Shown piece by piece: positions 12,979-24,235 of a DNA stretch of 64,000 bases. The DNA is from Liopterus haemorrhoidalis (Eukaryota; Arthropoda; Insecta; Coleoptera; Dytiscidae): NCBI GenBank assembly GCA_963971575.1, contig OZ020611.1, forward strand, positions 182,108,535 to 182,172,534, written 5' to 3'. The position numbers and the translations under genes were made by a program. Numbering within the stretch: position 1 is the first letter of the stretch; each line of letters begins with the position of its first letter. The notes under the pieces were generated by a model that worked only from the letters and a program-made list of their open reading frames with translations, did no database searches and had not been told where the DNA came from.

Positions 12979-13306
12979 CAGGGGTCGGTAATCTTTTTTA
13001 CATCGTAAGTCGTATTCATTAACTTTTTTATTATGTTACAGGCCACATTCAGTAATATATATATATATATATTTATATATTTGGCCATACTTCCTTTTAT
13101 AATTTAGATTTGTTACGATCTTAAGTTCTCGATTCCGCCGTTTTACACGTATGTATGTCGACATAAATACGCCTAGTGTGTTAGAAGCCTGAAGCAGCGC
13201 GGCAGTAATGTATTGGCTACGCTAGATAAGAAAAGAAAACATTATATGTTCTTACTGGTGGGCATTCGTCCGCATTCGTCCCACGGGCCGCCGTTGCCGG
13301 CACCTG
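12979..13306. mobile_element. hAT MITE with exact 8-bp target duplication
   Basis: The element runs from CAGGGGTCGGTAATC to GCCGGCACCTG and is flanked on both sides by TTTTAGAG. The CAGNGG...CCNCTG-like ends and the perfect 8-bp duplication identify hAT. An (AT)n stretch lies inside. No coding sequence. Confidence 0.9.
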
Positions 13307-13602
13307 TTTTAGAGTAATGAACTTTTCGTAAATTTAGGGATATTTGTTAATCTAACTGACGTTAAATATTCATATTAACAGAAACTAATCAGTAAAAAAT
13401 CAGCAATAGCCACCACAGAACCGACCTTCACCACAAAGTTCTTAAGTAAAATACCTCTAACAGAAAAATTATTATTGAAAATAATAATAACGTGTTATAT
13501 TACGTTTATGTTACGTATTTATAATTTACCGAAATTATGGAAACTTACCGACATATATGTGAAAGCATCACAAAAACATAAAAAGTTATAAAAATATATT
13601 AA

Positions 13603-13748
13603 TCGCCAGTTTCTAAAGAACGACTTAAGTGTTTTAACTCGAGTTACACATAACTCGAGTCAAATCTACATACAAATACATATGATTTTAACTTGAGTTA
13701 GGGATAACTCGAGTTATAACAGTTAACTCGTTCTTTAACAACCGGCCA
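13603..13748. mobile_element. Harbinger-like hairpin MITE
   Basis: The arms (TCGCCAGTTTCTAAAGAACG and CGTTCTTTAACAACCGGCCA) are inverted, and TAA flanks both sides. AACTCGAGTTA palindromes recur four times inside, so the whole element can form a long hairpin. The ends resemble those of the MITE at 4446-4581. Confidence 0.8.
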
Positions 13749-13751
13749 TAA

Positions 13752-14280
13752 GTCGTATCAAAAAATATCTCAAATAAAAATTGTTAGTTATTACTTGAAG
13801 AACAACCTTTATTTAAAAAAATCTCGAAATATTTATCTGTTGTGAAATATTCGTGAAACCCATAAAACTGACATTAGTAAACTATCCATACCGGTGGATA
13901 GATCTGCATCAAAAGTTGAATAAATCAAGATATTCACGTCTGAAGCTTAAATATGAAATTACTTAAAAATCCATTCAACCGAATTGGCTATACACGTGTC
14001 CGAAAGACAAACTGACAGACCGACATCACGCTATAAACAGTTAATTCGTATTACAAAAAGCCTAATTCGTGCTTATCTGTAAAAAACTCGAAAAGTCGAA
14101 ATTCACACAGCAACAAGGACTATTTGCGAGTTGATAAAATAATTATTTGATGTGGGGCATCGAATGTTCTAAAACGTAGATTAACAATTGATTTGTACAA
14201 TCTGTAAAAATGTCGAAAAGTCAAAATTAGTTCTGTTACAATACCTCCCTCTCTGTGACGATCAGTCAAAATATTTAAAA
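13752..14280. other. No gene recognised
   Basis: AT-rich intergenic sequence with no supported gene or element boundary. Confidence 0.4.
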
Positions 14281-14530
14281 AAATTCATATATTTTTTGTT
14301 TTTTTTTTTGTTTATTTTATACTTGCTACTGTTCTACAATTATTAATGCCAAAAAAAGTAAAATGCTAGCGATCGCGCGTCGCTATCTGATAAATGCTGT
14401 TTAATCATTGACGCTGAGTTAACAGTATCAAAAGATGAAAATTTCAGTGAAATGTCCAGAGATTGAACCCGTATCCCTGTGTTCTGTAAACAACCGCATT
14501 ACCACGAAGCCACTGCAACACTTATTTTAG
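14281..14530 (-). repeat. tRNA-derived SINE
   Basis: On the minus strand a head with TGGCTTCGTGG (A box) and GGGTTCAATC (B box) at about 14455-14525 is followed by a body of about 170 bp that ends in an A-rich tail (T-rich on the plus strand near 14300-14310). Confidence 0.65.
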
Positions 14531-15600
14531 ATGGAGCAGCTAATTAAATGATATTTAGACTAGTTCAAAACCAAATCGTTTCGTCGTGATATGAATTTAA
14601 GCAACAGCTTCAGCGTATCTATACAGTATAGATATTTTAGGATGAGCTTCTAAGACAAAACAAATGAAACTTTCAATTCACAGAAACAATTAACTGTCAT
14701 ATTTTCACGATTCTAAGAAACCTTTGATAATAGAGCGCACCCCAATTATGACTCTCTATGGAAGAAGAAATAAAATCAATTTTATTAAAGAGTAATAGAA
14801 ACATATCTGTTTGTAAATATATATTCTTCCAACAGGCCCCTGCTTTAAATTAAATCAAACTACATATAAATAAATGAATAATATATTTACCTAGTTAAAT
14901 AAATTACTCAGCTACAGTAAGATAATTTCCCATTTCCAGAATTAAGAGAATCTCGAGGATCATTATAATGTCTAGTAACGGTCGTTAAAACAGAGAACGT
15001 ATGACGTTATCGATTGTAAAACGCATCACTGCTTCACTCGTAAAAAAGGATAAAAAGGTGAATTTTATATCCGATTGGTAGAATCTGAATTAAATTAATT
15101 TGTTAGTATGAGCTTTTCATTGTTTAATTCAAAATAAACGTTTAAGCTGAGATGAATGAGAATACAAATCCTACAGATCGTATCAACACGACATTCCTGT
15201 GTAGAACAAAGGGTTCCAAGAAGAGCCTTCCAGTTGGTTGTTATTTGCCACACATTTTAATTCTAGTCACAGTTTTCCAGCTTCATTCGATTTTGTTATT
15301 ATAAATCTTGTTCAGGTTGTTATAGGGGACCCACTTACGGCACATGGGCGACGGGGGCTATGGACCTAGGCAATGCATTTGCTGAGGCCAGCAGCTCGCA
15401 CTATATACAAAACAATTTTGAATTTTGAAATTCCCCGTCACATAATGGAAAATTCAAGTTAAAGCGATGGAATAACTTGAATTTTTAAAATTTCTTTCTC
15501 CCCCACTTTACCTAAATTTTTTAAATATCTACCCCTTATCTTATATTCAGTTGAATTTTTTCGCCATTTCATCGCTTATCTCCTATGAATCCTATCCCGC
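14531..15600. other. No gene recognised
   Basis: Only short open stretches occur here, with no recognisable motifs. The block around 15305-15400 is GC-richer and may be a decayed insertion. Confidence 0.4.
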
Positions 15601-15631
15601 CGGTGTTGAATCCAAGGGGAAAACCTAGGAA

Positions 15632-15745
15632 ATTCCCCTCCGGGTGAAATTAACTCCCTCCCGGGTGAAAAAAATTCCCCCCGAGGTAAAATGAATTCCC
15701 TCCCGGATGAAAACGAATCCCACCGGGTAAATATACCCCCCGCCC
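15632..15745. repeat. Minisatellite with AATTCCCTCCCGGGTGAAA unit
   Basis: About five diverged units of 22-31 bp, each with TCCC, CCGGGTGAAA and an A-rich spacer, stand in tandem. A GC-rich end of this kind is unusual in the surrounding AT-rich sequence. A poly-C run follows at about 15827-15839. Confidence 0.6.
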
Positions 15746-16019
15746 CCGAAGGAGAATTGTATCTATGAAAAATGTGTAATCTACACCATGCAATCTAACA
15801 TAGTCCGCCCGGGATTATGTACCCCCCCCCCCCCTCACGTATATTACGAGGTGGGGGGGTTTCTCTTACCTAAACTTTTATATCAAACAGAATTTATAGG
15901 CAAAACAGAACCACCGTCTGATCAGTTTATACAGTTCATACATTGCATAATCTTCTACATTAATAAAATTAGAGAAATTTAGAGGTTTTTTTATTATTAT
16001 TTCGTCCTCAAACTTCGTT

Positions 16020-16510
16020 CCTACACTTTCAGGTGAGGACCACTAAAACATCAATTTCTTATGCCTGTCTGTCTGTCTGTCTGTTTGTCCAACATTCTCG
16101 CAAAGAAAACATATTATCTCGAAATTTTGTATGCTAGCAGTACAAAACTGGGATTGGAATATAGGCTATGTGGTATCACAAAATATTTACTCAGGGAAGG
16201 GACTGTCACATACATTTTTTCAATTGATTGAATATTTGGGAAATACGGAGGGCTATGGAGGGTACTACGTATAAACTTAAAATATCTGTCTTGTTATTTA
16301 TTAACAACAAAAACAATAGTTGTTTGGAATGAAGAAACGATTATATTTTTGTTCAATACGGCTTTTAATAAGATCAATATTCAGAGGGCAATTGTGGGCG
16401 CTACTTTCAAATGAAAAACCTCACTTATTATTTACTTTACAGTAAAAATGTGAATAATAAAAAACGCACGGAGTACGAACACATCAAGCCGTTTGAAATA
16501 TTTTCGTTCC
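16020..16510 (-). repeat. Family B repeat, reverse copy
   Basis: AATATAGGCTATGTGGTATCAC and GGAATGAAGAAACGATT are reverse complements of parts of the tandem block at 42.0-43.1 kb. A (TCTG)n microsatellite at 16065-16088 marks one side. No coding sequence was recognised. Confidence 0.55.
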
Positions 16511-17123
16511 TGAGTTAAAGTGAACTGTAAATGTAAACAGAGTAGAATAACTGGCAATAAATGTCGTGCGTTCTTCATTGAGTCAGCTATTAAGCGAATC
16601 AAGCCGATAAATGTCGAGCGAATGGCAAACGGCGATATCGGTCAAATTAAAAACCTTGTTAGCGGAACGCCCAAAAGCGGGATGTAGAAAAGCAACAAGG
16701 ATAAAAGCCGGGCTCTGCTGTATAATCTTTTCAGTATGTTAATTAATTAATTACATATTAACATTTAAGCTGAGATGAACGAGTTACCACAGATTAGCTT
16801 TATTCGCGAATGTTTCTTACAGATTAGAGAACCATACGCGTGCGTAATATTTCTTTTAGAGTTAACGGATAAAATAATTAATGTTTCTAAAGGCGCGTAC
16901 TGACTAGAGCATTTGTGCGCGCACGAACGCTGTGCGCGTAAAATTGCTCAGATGAGTACGAAGTACAATTTGTGTGCGCGTACATTTTTACGCGCACGAA
17001 TGCTATCCGTAGCTTGTCGGTCCCACCGATAAGATCAAAGAACTTGTGCGCCCAGCGTATGCAGGTTTATGCAGTCATGTGATTGTGCGCGTAAATTTTA
17101 GTAAACACCAGTAAACATTCAAA

Positions 17124-17371
17124 ATGGAAAGTAGTAATGGGTCGACCCTGCAACTCATTGATGACTACGAAAAATATCCTGTACTATGGGATCCTAAGCA
17201 CGAAAATCATTTTACACGCAATAAAAAGGTTGATTCTTTGGAAACGACGGCCCATAATTTAAAAACGGATATTTTTGAAAAGAATTAAAAAATAAACAGC
17301 CTTTTGGGGTCGTTCCGAAGGGAAAAGGCAAGAGAAAGAAAAAGCATTGAAACAGGAAAAAGTAATTTATT
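17124..17371 (+). pseudogene. MADF-type DNA-binding protein of a Harbinger element, broken
   Basis: From the ATG at 17124 the frame reads QLIDDYEKYPVLWDPKHENH, matching the start of a MADF domain (LI..V...P.LWD). It meets TAA at 17286, then continues in the same frame with SFRREKARERKS, the usual end of the domain (F.RE..R). Such proteins help Harbinger transposase reach DNA. The in-frame stop and missing middle make this copy non-functional. Confidence 0.75.
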
Positions 17372-17444
17372 TATACAATTATGATGCATGGAACATGTAG
17401 ATATTCGAATGTTTTAAAACACGAAATATCAGAGGCGAATTAAG

Positions 17445-17618
17445 CAGTGGGCGGACTGGGCGGCCGCCCGGGGCCCACGAGGCCGGGGGGCCCACGAAGC
17501 CGGGGGGCCCACGAAACCGGGGGGGGGGGGGCACCGAGGCCTATATACACATATTTCCAATAGACGGCCCATTTTAGTTTTACCGCCCAGGGCCCCCAAG
17601 CAACTTAATCCGCCACTG
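17445..17618. mobile_element. GC-rich insert with hAT-like ends
   Basis: The insert starts CAGTGGGCGGACTGGG and ends in reverse CTTAATCCGCCACTG. It contains three GGCCCACGARRCCGGGG units and a G13 run. The ends resemble hAT termini, but the 8-bp flanks do not match cleanly. Confidence 0.5.
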
Positions 17619-18157
17619 CGAAATATATATTTCCAAATGGTATGGAAAACGAATTCCCAGTTACAAAAAAAAAATAAAAATACGTGTGGTTAAGGCTAAT
17701 CGTTCTTTCACGAGAACAGCCTTTCTAAATGTTGTACCTTTCTTCCCAATTTTGTGACTAACTATATAAACGAGTAGTTAAAAATCTGCCGCTGATATTC
17801 GAACAAAATTTTGAAATTGTCCACTAACTTCTTGTATTTGCAGATCTGCTAGCAAACTTGAACCATTATGTTTCCCAGCTTCTATATAGTTGTCATCCAA
17901 CACCGTTTGTTTTGTTTTTTCCTTTTTTTACTAAGTATGTGCATTAATATGTACGCTGCACTTGTTAAGGCAACAACATTACTTTCCACCATCGTTGATA
18001 CTACTTACTTTAAATAAATATGTGCGTGGATATAACCGAAGTACGTGGAGCGCGATTTTACGCGCACTAACAAGAAAGATATGTGTGCAATTTTTTTTTT
18101 TTTTACCCGTACGGAAATCCGTGCGCGTACTAATGCTCAAGTCAGTACGCACCTTAA

Positions 18158-19550
18158 CAATGTTATTTGCAATAAACTTCGAACAATTACGTAGCCCGTT
18201 CGTAGCAAATGAAATATGTTTGTAGATTAAGAACTCCTAGTCCAACACATGCACGTTGATAGTTTCGATGATTTTAATTAAACTGAATTCTTCCACTTAA
18301 ATTTACTACACCGTAAATACATTGTTATCAGTCGACAAATTTTGCATTGACGCGGTGACAAGAATATCAAACACGTCTCAAATCGGACGAGCACATTAAA
18401 ACTGTTTATAAACTCATTCCTTAACTATTGGTACCTTGTTAGAAACTCAATCCGCGAACAATCCTATTATTATCAACAACAAATTACAGTCGGTGAAATA
18501 GTCTTTATCCATATTTGCAGTAAAATATTTTTATCTATTCGCCAATCTTCCCATACCATATTTGTTATTTACTAGTTACTTTCTAAACATATTATTAGAC
18601 AGTTAAAAACTGAACATTCTAACATTTGTTGCATACTTGCAATGAACTCGCTCTGCCTTTGTTAACAGTTTCCAATTAGTAGCTAGTATCCGTAGGGAAA
18701 TTATGTGAACGGAAAAAGTGAATACAAAAAACTGTAAATTTAGTGTTATACTTAAACAAGGTAATTAATTATCTAGAGGTTTGTACTACATTTGGTTGAA
18801 GAATGTCAATACACAGAAGCTTCTATGATCAATAGCATGTATTAGTAAATTAAAAATATATACATCATTATTTCAAGTTATTGTTAATTTGAAATTAATA
18901 ACACGAAAATCATACGACTTCTAAATAACTTTCCCGGTTTTGCTCGTCAACCCCAATACTACCTAGTCTTAATATAAATACTGATAACAAAGTTTTAGGG
19001 CTTTACCAAAATAACGGAAGAGTTTTTTTAATTTTAAGAGTAATTTTATAAGACTATATTATATTATTTCACTCAAAATTATTATTTTAGATCTTACGTT
19101 CCTATATAAAATGTCAAATAATATGGTAGATACATATTCCATTAATACCATTTATGAATTTCAATTGTGGCTCTCGTGCTTTAAAAAACCGTGTGCTGCT
19201 CTATAATAAACCATTTAAGAGTAATTTGGAACTGAATTCTCCGATAGCTAGAATGTCTAGCTATTTCAACAAAATCGACCCTAGAATTGATGTTTATGCC
19301 TGCTCATTGCAACGTTTCAAGAAATACTGCTCTGAAAATTTATAATAATTTGTATATGTTTCTATTTTATTTATTTTTTTTAATTTTAATTTGATATTTA
19401 TTTTGTACAACGTAGGTACTTTATAAAAATATTATTTTTTCTGTATTGTATTTTGTTGTTACCCTGTTATAGGAACCATTTTTACAAATGGTTCTATTGG
19501 GTAACATAACTAAAATAAAATTTAAAAAAAATTAAAATAAAATAAAAATG
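18158..19550. other. No gene recognised
   Basis: AT-rich intergenic sequence. The small open frame at 19154-19345 has no recognisable feature. Confidence 0.4.
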
Positions 19551-19551
19551 T

Positions 19552-20421
19552 CCACCATTTGCGTTGACACAAGACTTAAATCTGTTCAATCATCAATCGC
19601 AGTAGGCACCACCTCCATTGAAAAATTGGCCACAGCTAGCGACAGATATCTTTTCAAGGTCTCAATATTTGGGTGCCGTTTAATGCAACTTATGCCCCTT
19701 AAAACAATTTGTAGACCAGTGGATTAAGACCGGGACTTCCAAAATGCTACTCTTCTGCATTTATGAAATAGGCTATGATTATTTCCAACCAACTTTGCGT
19801 GGTTTATGCTTAGTGAGAGGGCGCTGGATCTTGTTGAAAAGTCCATGGCTTCTTATTAAATAAAGTCAAGACGTTGTCAAGAACCATATCTTGGTACACT
19901 TTTGCCTATGTTTTTACTCCTTTTTCACCAAAATGGAGCTTCGTCACGCCCTCATAACTGACTCCCCATAAAACTATAGTAGATGCGGAATTATAACGTC
20001 TATCAACCCTCTGAACAAGTCGACTTGCTTCTAGAGATGAACGAGCATAAACACTCTCATTTTGTTTATTTTGTTTAAACTTTCTTCGACAGTATTTTTT
20101 ATTTTATTATTATTTTTTTTTTTTTTTAGCATAAAAAGTATTTGACGATAACTGTCATTCGCGTAACAGTCGCTTCGCCTCCTCTTTTTCTTTTTCTTTA
20201 GGTTATCTGTCAATAAAAGAACCAAGTTTTAGGTCACTTTTAGTAATAAGTAACATTGATCTTGACAATTTCATACCGCAGGATAAGACTTTTTGTTTTC
20301 TCAACAGGCTGCGGCAAATTCGAGCATAAACTGCTGTAACAGCTTTTGGTATACGAACAGTTCTTGGTCTACCTGATCTTTGACGATCAGCCAGCCCACC
20401 CAGAATTAGTATTCGTAGCAT
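19552..20421 (-). pseudogene. Tc1/mariner transposase, heavily decayed
   Basis: Reading the minus strand from 20421, successive frames give a helix-turn-helix part (SGRPRTVRIPKAVTAVYARI, then LRKQKVLS), NTVEESLN, VLWGVSYEGVTKLHFGEKGV, WTFQQDPAPSH, SPGLNPL and, near 19560, SCVNANGG. This is the order of a complete Tc1/mariner transposase of the type with WTFQQDSAPAH and SPDLNPLDY motifs. At least several frameshifts and stops interrupt it, and the third catalytic Asp is replaced by Gly (SPGLNP). Inverted ends were not found. Confidence 0.85.
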
Positions 20422-20934
20422 TCAGGTTATCATTCACGAAAAGCTTACATTTACGTTTAATAAGTGCACGATGGGTCCCGAAGGACACAAAAGGATCTGT
20501 CTGCTAAGCATAGCAAAAACGGTTTTAAAGTTAGAAAAACTTAATCAACGGTTTCAAATTAAAGGAGCTGATTTTTTGTAACGAATCAAAACCGTAGACG
20601 AATTTTGAATGCACCATCATAGCCCAGAAGAAAAAAAACAGATAGTATGGAATGACTCCACACAAATTCTCCGCCACTAAAGAAATTCAAAATCGTACCA
20701 TCAGGTTAACGGCGTCAGTAATTCCCTTTATCTAAATAAATTTAAAAAATGTCTGTTTTTTTAATTATTTTTAATAATTAAATGTAAATTTAAAATTTAT
20801 AATAAGTTATGAAAAATTGGGGTTATACTTGTTTTAGTTGCGATTTACTTGTTTAATCGAGTCTTAATAACTATTTAAATATTTAGTTTAGACATATAGA
20901 TCATAAATTATTTTTTTAAATTATTTTTATTTAT

Positions 20935-21165
20935 TTTCTATCGGCCCATTTCTGCAACGAGGCTAATCGCCGATGCCAGGGGGCGAGTTCCTACACCTGG
21001 ATGAGGGGTGAATGATTGTGAAAATGGGAGTAATGTAAACATATTATTCTCGACTGAATAATATCACCAACGAAGAATCTAACCAGCAACCTCACAATTC
21101 AGACTGTCCGAACTGCACGATTTTACGAGCTCGGCCACTCCTTTGGCTGATAAATTAAAAAAGAT
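20935..21165 (-). repeat. tRNA-derived SINE
   Basis: On the minus strand GTGGCCGAGCTCG (A box) and TGCTGGTTAGATTC (B box) form a tRNA-like head at about 21080-21150. The body runs to GGGCCGATAGAAAATAAATA, an A-rich tail near 20935. Confidence 0.65.
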
Positions 21166-21957
21166 AAATACGTTTTCTATGACAGAGTAAAAAATAAAGA
21201 GGGCTCCATTTAAAAAATGTGTTTTTTTGAAATAACTCATTTATTTGTTGGTCAATTATTTTTCAAATTTAGTATTCTTATTTATAGAATAAACTACTTC
21301 ATCTTTCCTAATTTAACCTCCTTTGTATCTCTTATAATAAAGAAGTTAGTAATGTTTAAGCAATTCCCGATAACATACTGTATAATCTATAATATGTATG
21401 TAGATAGCTTATATTCCATTTATTTCACACTTCTTTAAAGCAAATGCAAGTAGAAAATCACTCTGGATGATTATAGTAATTCTATATTATTGAGCTAACA
21501 CAGTCTACAATTTATTACATAATATGAAATTATGTTTTATCTGTATATGTAACAGAAATTACATATAACTAAAAAGCCTTGTTAAAGCAATTCCACAAAA
21601 ATATGGGGTAGCACTTTAGCGATATTTTCTCGAATATGTCCCTAGGCAGTTAGAATCAGCTGTTCCAGATACGCGAGTTTTTAGGTCGGCACAGTGGCAA
21701 GCAGCAATTCTCCAACCCCTGACCTAACCATTATCGTACAATATAACAGAGATCCAGTTCAGAGATACAGATATGATCGATGGCAAGGTCGTCCGGGCAA
21801 CGTTAGAAAAATCAACCCAAAGGAACATAATTTTAAGCAAATTTATGCAATTATACGCCACACACAACGTACACGAAACGTCTGAAGTTAAATTTTAAAC
21901 ATAGACGTTTACATTGTAAAGCTTTTTTAATCCCGTAACGATCATTTTGGTTACCAC
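21166..21957. other. No gene recognised
   Basis: AT-rich sequence with short accidental frames only. Confidence 0.4.
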
Positions 21958-22020
21958 TAGGGATGGGTATCGGTTTATAAGATATCGACAGTAACATCGA
22001 GAGTCTTACATCGATATTTA
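21958..22020. mobile_element. Left end of a TAGGGATGGG/TATCGAT hAT-type element, truncated
   Basis: TAGGGATGGGTATCGG is followed by ATATCGACA, ACATCGAGA and ACATCGATA. It matches, in reverse, the CATCCCTA end of the hAT-type element at 60080-60650. It is cut off by family A sequence at about 22020. Confidence 0.6.
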
Positions 22021-22021
22021 A

Positions 22022-22075
22022 AAAATTATTGTGAAGTGTGAATTTTCACAGATTTCAGAATTTTGTAGGTATTTA
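22022..22075 (+). repeat. Family A terminal motif
   Basis: GTGAAGTGTGAATTTTCACA followed by TTTCAG and TTTTGTAGGTAT is the same motif as at 10640, 12785, 32440, 34400 and 35090. The GTGTGAA/TTCACAC arms can pair with a 2-base loop. Confidence 0.65.
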
Positions 22076-22087
22076 ATAGGTGTAAAT

Positions 22088-22294
22088 CCGCATTCAGAGC
22101 TAATTGAAATTAATACGTTGTTTGCTATAGACTGTTTTTACGAGGGCAATTGGTATGATCGGACAAGCTCGTACTATATCGCTCAACAGTAGTATAGCAA
22201 CGACAAAGCACGACCATATCCGATCATACCAATTGACCTTCTTAAAACAGTCCATAAGACACAACGCGTTAATTTCAAAGAGTTCTGAATGCGG
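22088..22294. repeat. 207-bp long inverted repeat (hairpin)
   Basis: Arms of about 78 bp, starting CCGCATTCAGAG and ending CTCTGAATGCGG-like, are inverted copies with roughly 85-90 percent match by eye (for example GGCAATTGGTATGATCGG and CCGATCATACCAATTGACC). The loop of about 50 bp contains a smaller partial inverted repeat (CGTACTATA, TAGTATAG). It looks like a foldback MITE, but no target duplication is evident. Confidence 0.75.
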
Positions 22295-22934
22295 CTTAAG
22301 AGCAAACAGAATGCTGGATGTCTAGATCAATAATTCTTTTTAAATCACATCAAAACCAACCGTTTTTAGGGTTTTGTAGGTATGACCCTTCATTTTGTCG
22401 CCTGTACCATCATTTTGTCGTCTGTCTGTCTGTCTATCTGTCTGTCTTTCTGTTCGGTAAAAATTGTAGCCAAACGGCTAAACCTAGAGAGTTCTCTCCT
22501 AGAGCGAAATTTGGCATGCTTATACAACTCTTTGACCCGCACATATGAAAAATACTAAAACATCTAAAAACATATCCCCCAAAAATATAAACAAATATCT
22601 GCTCATCGAAAAAAAAATTTTTTTTTTTTTTTAATTCTGTGTAGGGTATCAAATGAAAACCCTTAGTACGTGGATTAACGATCAAAATATTATTTTTGCA
22701 AATAAATTATTTTGACGCGATTTTTGCAAAAATTGTGCAAAAGAAATTGTCCCACATCCTGTAGCCCAGATGGTTTAAACTAAAAATCTGAAAAAAATTT
22801 AAGCAATGTACATTTGTGTGAACCGGAATAGTACATCAGGAATTTTTGATCAGATTATGTTTTCGGAACGTAACGCATTTTTTGTGTTTTTTGCTTGACC
22901 ATGTAAAATATTTAATAACTTATGTAACACAGTA

Positions 22935-23005
22935 AACCAGCATGCTTTGATAGTGTAAATGCTCGCGGTCTAATTTGCAAACTATGGTTCAATCCGGTCT
23001 CGAGA
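22935..23005 (+). repeat. tRNA-like module in family A copy 2
   Basis: TATGGTTCAATCCGGTC is a good B box, and AGCATGCTTTGATAG with downstream spacing is a weak A-box region. It occupies the position of the tRNA-like module in copy 1, in reverse orientation. It is too decayed to be a tRNA gene. Confidence 0.45.
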
Positions 23006-23728
23006 CAATTTTATTTTTTGTTTTTTTTTGCATTTTTATTTTGTTTAAATTATTTTTTCGAAATTCTAGTTATATTTGGCCAAATGTTGCAATTAATTTT
23101 TAATAGCGTAAATTTAATAACCAGTGGAAATTGTTGAAATTGAATACACGAAATCAGAGGGGCGGAATTATGACTTAAAACAACCAATGGAAGTCATAGG
23201 CGCAATTTTCAAAATCTTAATGAACCTTGCTATAAAAAAAAATACAGCACATAGAAAGCTAAATAATGGTATTAGGCATTCGAATTAAAATTAACAAAAA
23301 AAATATTTTAACATAAAATTTGTTTTGACATCCCTGCGAAATCTACGTACACTACCTTAGCCATAAATACAAAAAGCCATAATTTAGCCACGAATTAAAA
23401 AAATAATCTATTTGTCAAAAACACAAAAAAAAATCAGATTATTAAATTAACCCTCGGGTTATAGGGGGTGGGACAAGCGTTTTTTAGCAATTTTTTGCGA
23501 AAATCGTTTTAAAATAAAAACATTTTGAAAAACTACTTTTCGCTCCTTCATCTACGTCTAAAGAGCTATTCTTTTCACCACCCAATAAATTAATATATAT
23601 ATATATATCTGAACAAAAATTCCTGTTTAAGTCCTGTACATTATTGAGATTTTTTTCAGATTTTTAAATTAACCTCTCTGGGAAATAAGGTGGGTCAAAA
23701 GTTTTATGACACAATTTATTTAACGAAT

Positions 23729-24038
23729 CATCATCATCATCATCATCATTGGCAGGACAGACCGAAATGAGCCAAGGCCTCCTGTTTCCAGGTTTCGTGA
23801 CCATGTTTTCAATCTATGTACATTCAGGAGTAATATGGTCAGTATTACCTCCAATTTTTAGCGTACACAGGAAGGCACCTACAATTTAAAGCCGGTTGCG
23901 AACGGCTAAGCAGAACCTGTAATTTGTATAAATATTTTTACACAAATTATTTGACATAAGCAGGAATTGAACTCACGTCCGTGACCTTAGCGAACAAGTA
24001 GCAGGGACAGACGATTTAACGTGTGCAGCTACAGACAA
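23729..24038 (-). repeat. tRNA-derived SINE with (GAT)n tail
   Basis: The element is flanked by TTTAACGAAT and TTTAGCGAAT, a 10-bp target duplication with one change. On the minus strand a B box (GAGTTCAATTCC) lies in the head, and the body ends TCGGTCTGTCCTGCC before eight ATG/GAT triplets. It splits the minus arm of family A copy 2, so it is younger than that copy. Confidence 0.8.
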
Positions 24039-24235
24039 TTTAGCGAATATTGCATATAAAAAATATTTTTCAAAAATTAAAATTCATTATCCACGCATTA
24101 AGAGATTCATTGACATGTTTATTTTTAACTCTCTACAGTTTTCCTATATTTGAATCAAAGTGTTGTACTAGCATGCCAAATTTCAACTTTCTATGATAAG
24201 CCATTTGGCTACAATTTCAACCGAATAGATAGTTC

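Larger units (their letters stand above)
16891..18154 (+). mobile_element. PIF/Harbinger-type element with MADF frame only
   Basis: Inverted ends AGGCGCGTACTGAC and GTCAGTACGCACCT are flanked by TAA on both sides, the Harbinger target duplication. GTGCGCGTA-like words are repeated inside both ends. The interior has a broken MADF-type (Myb/SANT-like) frame, which is the second protein of Harbinger elements, but no DDE transposase, so the copy is non-autonomous. A GC-rich insert lies at 17445-17618. Confidence 0.85.
22310..24235. repeat. Family A repeat, copy 2 (plus arm, core, minus arm)
   Basis: A plus-oriented arm (about 22365-22915) begins GGGTTTTGTAGGTATGACC, then (TCTG)n, then GGCATGCTTATACAACTC and one full module. 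A core (about 22920-23330) carries a tRNA-like segment and is shared in reverse with copy 1. A minus-oriented arm follows (about 23345-24225), split by a SINE at 23729-24038. Together they look like an element of about 1.6 kb with long inverted arms. No protein was recognised. Confidence 0.7.

Noticed and set aside
17962..18225. 87-codon open frame over the right end of the Harbinger element
   Set aside because: It crosses the element boundary and contains the inverted end, so it is accidental.
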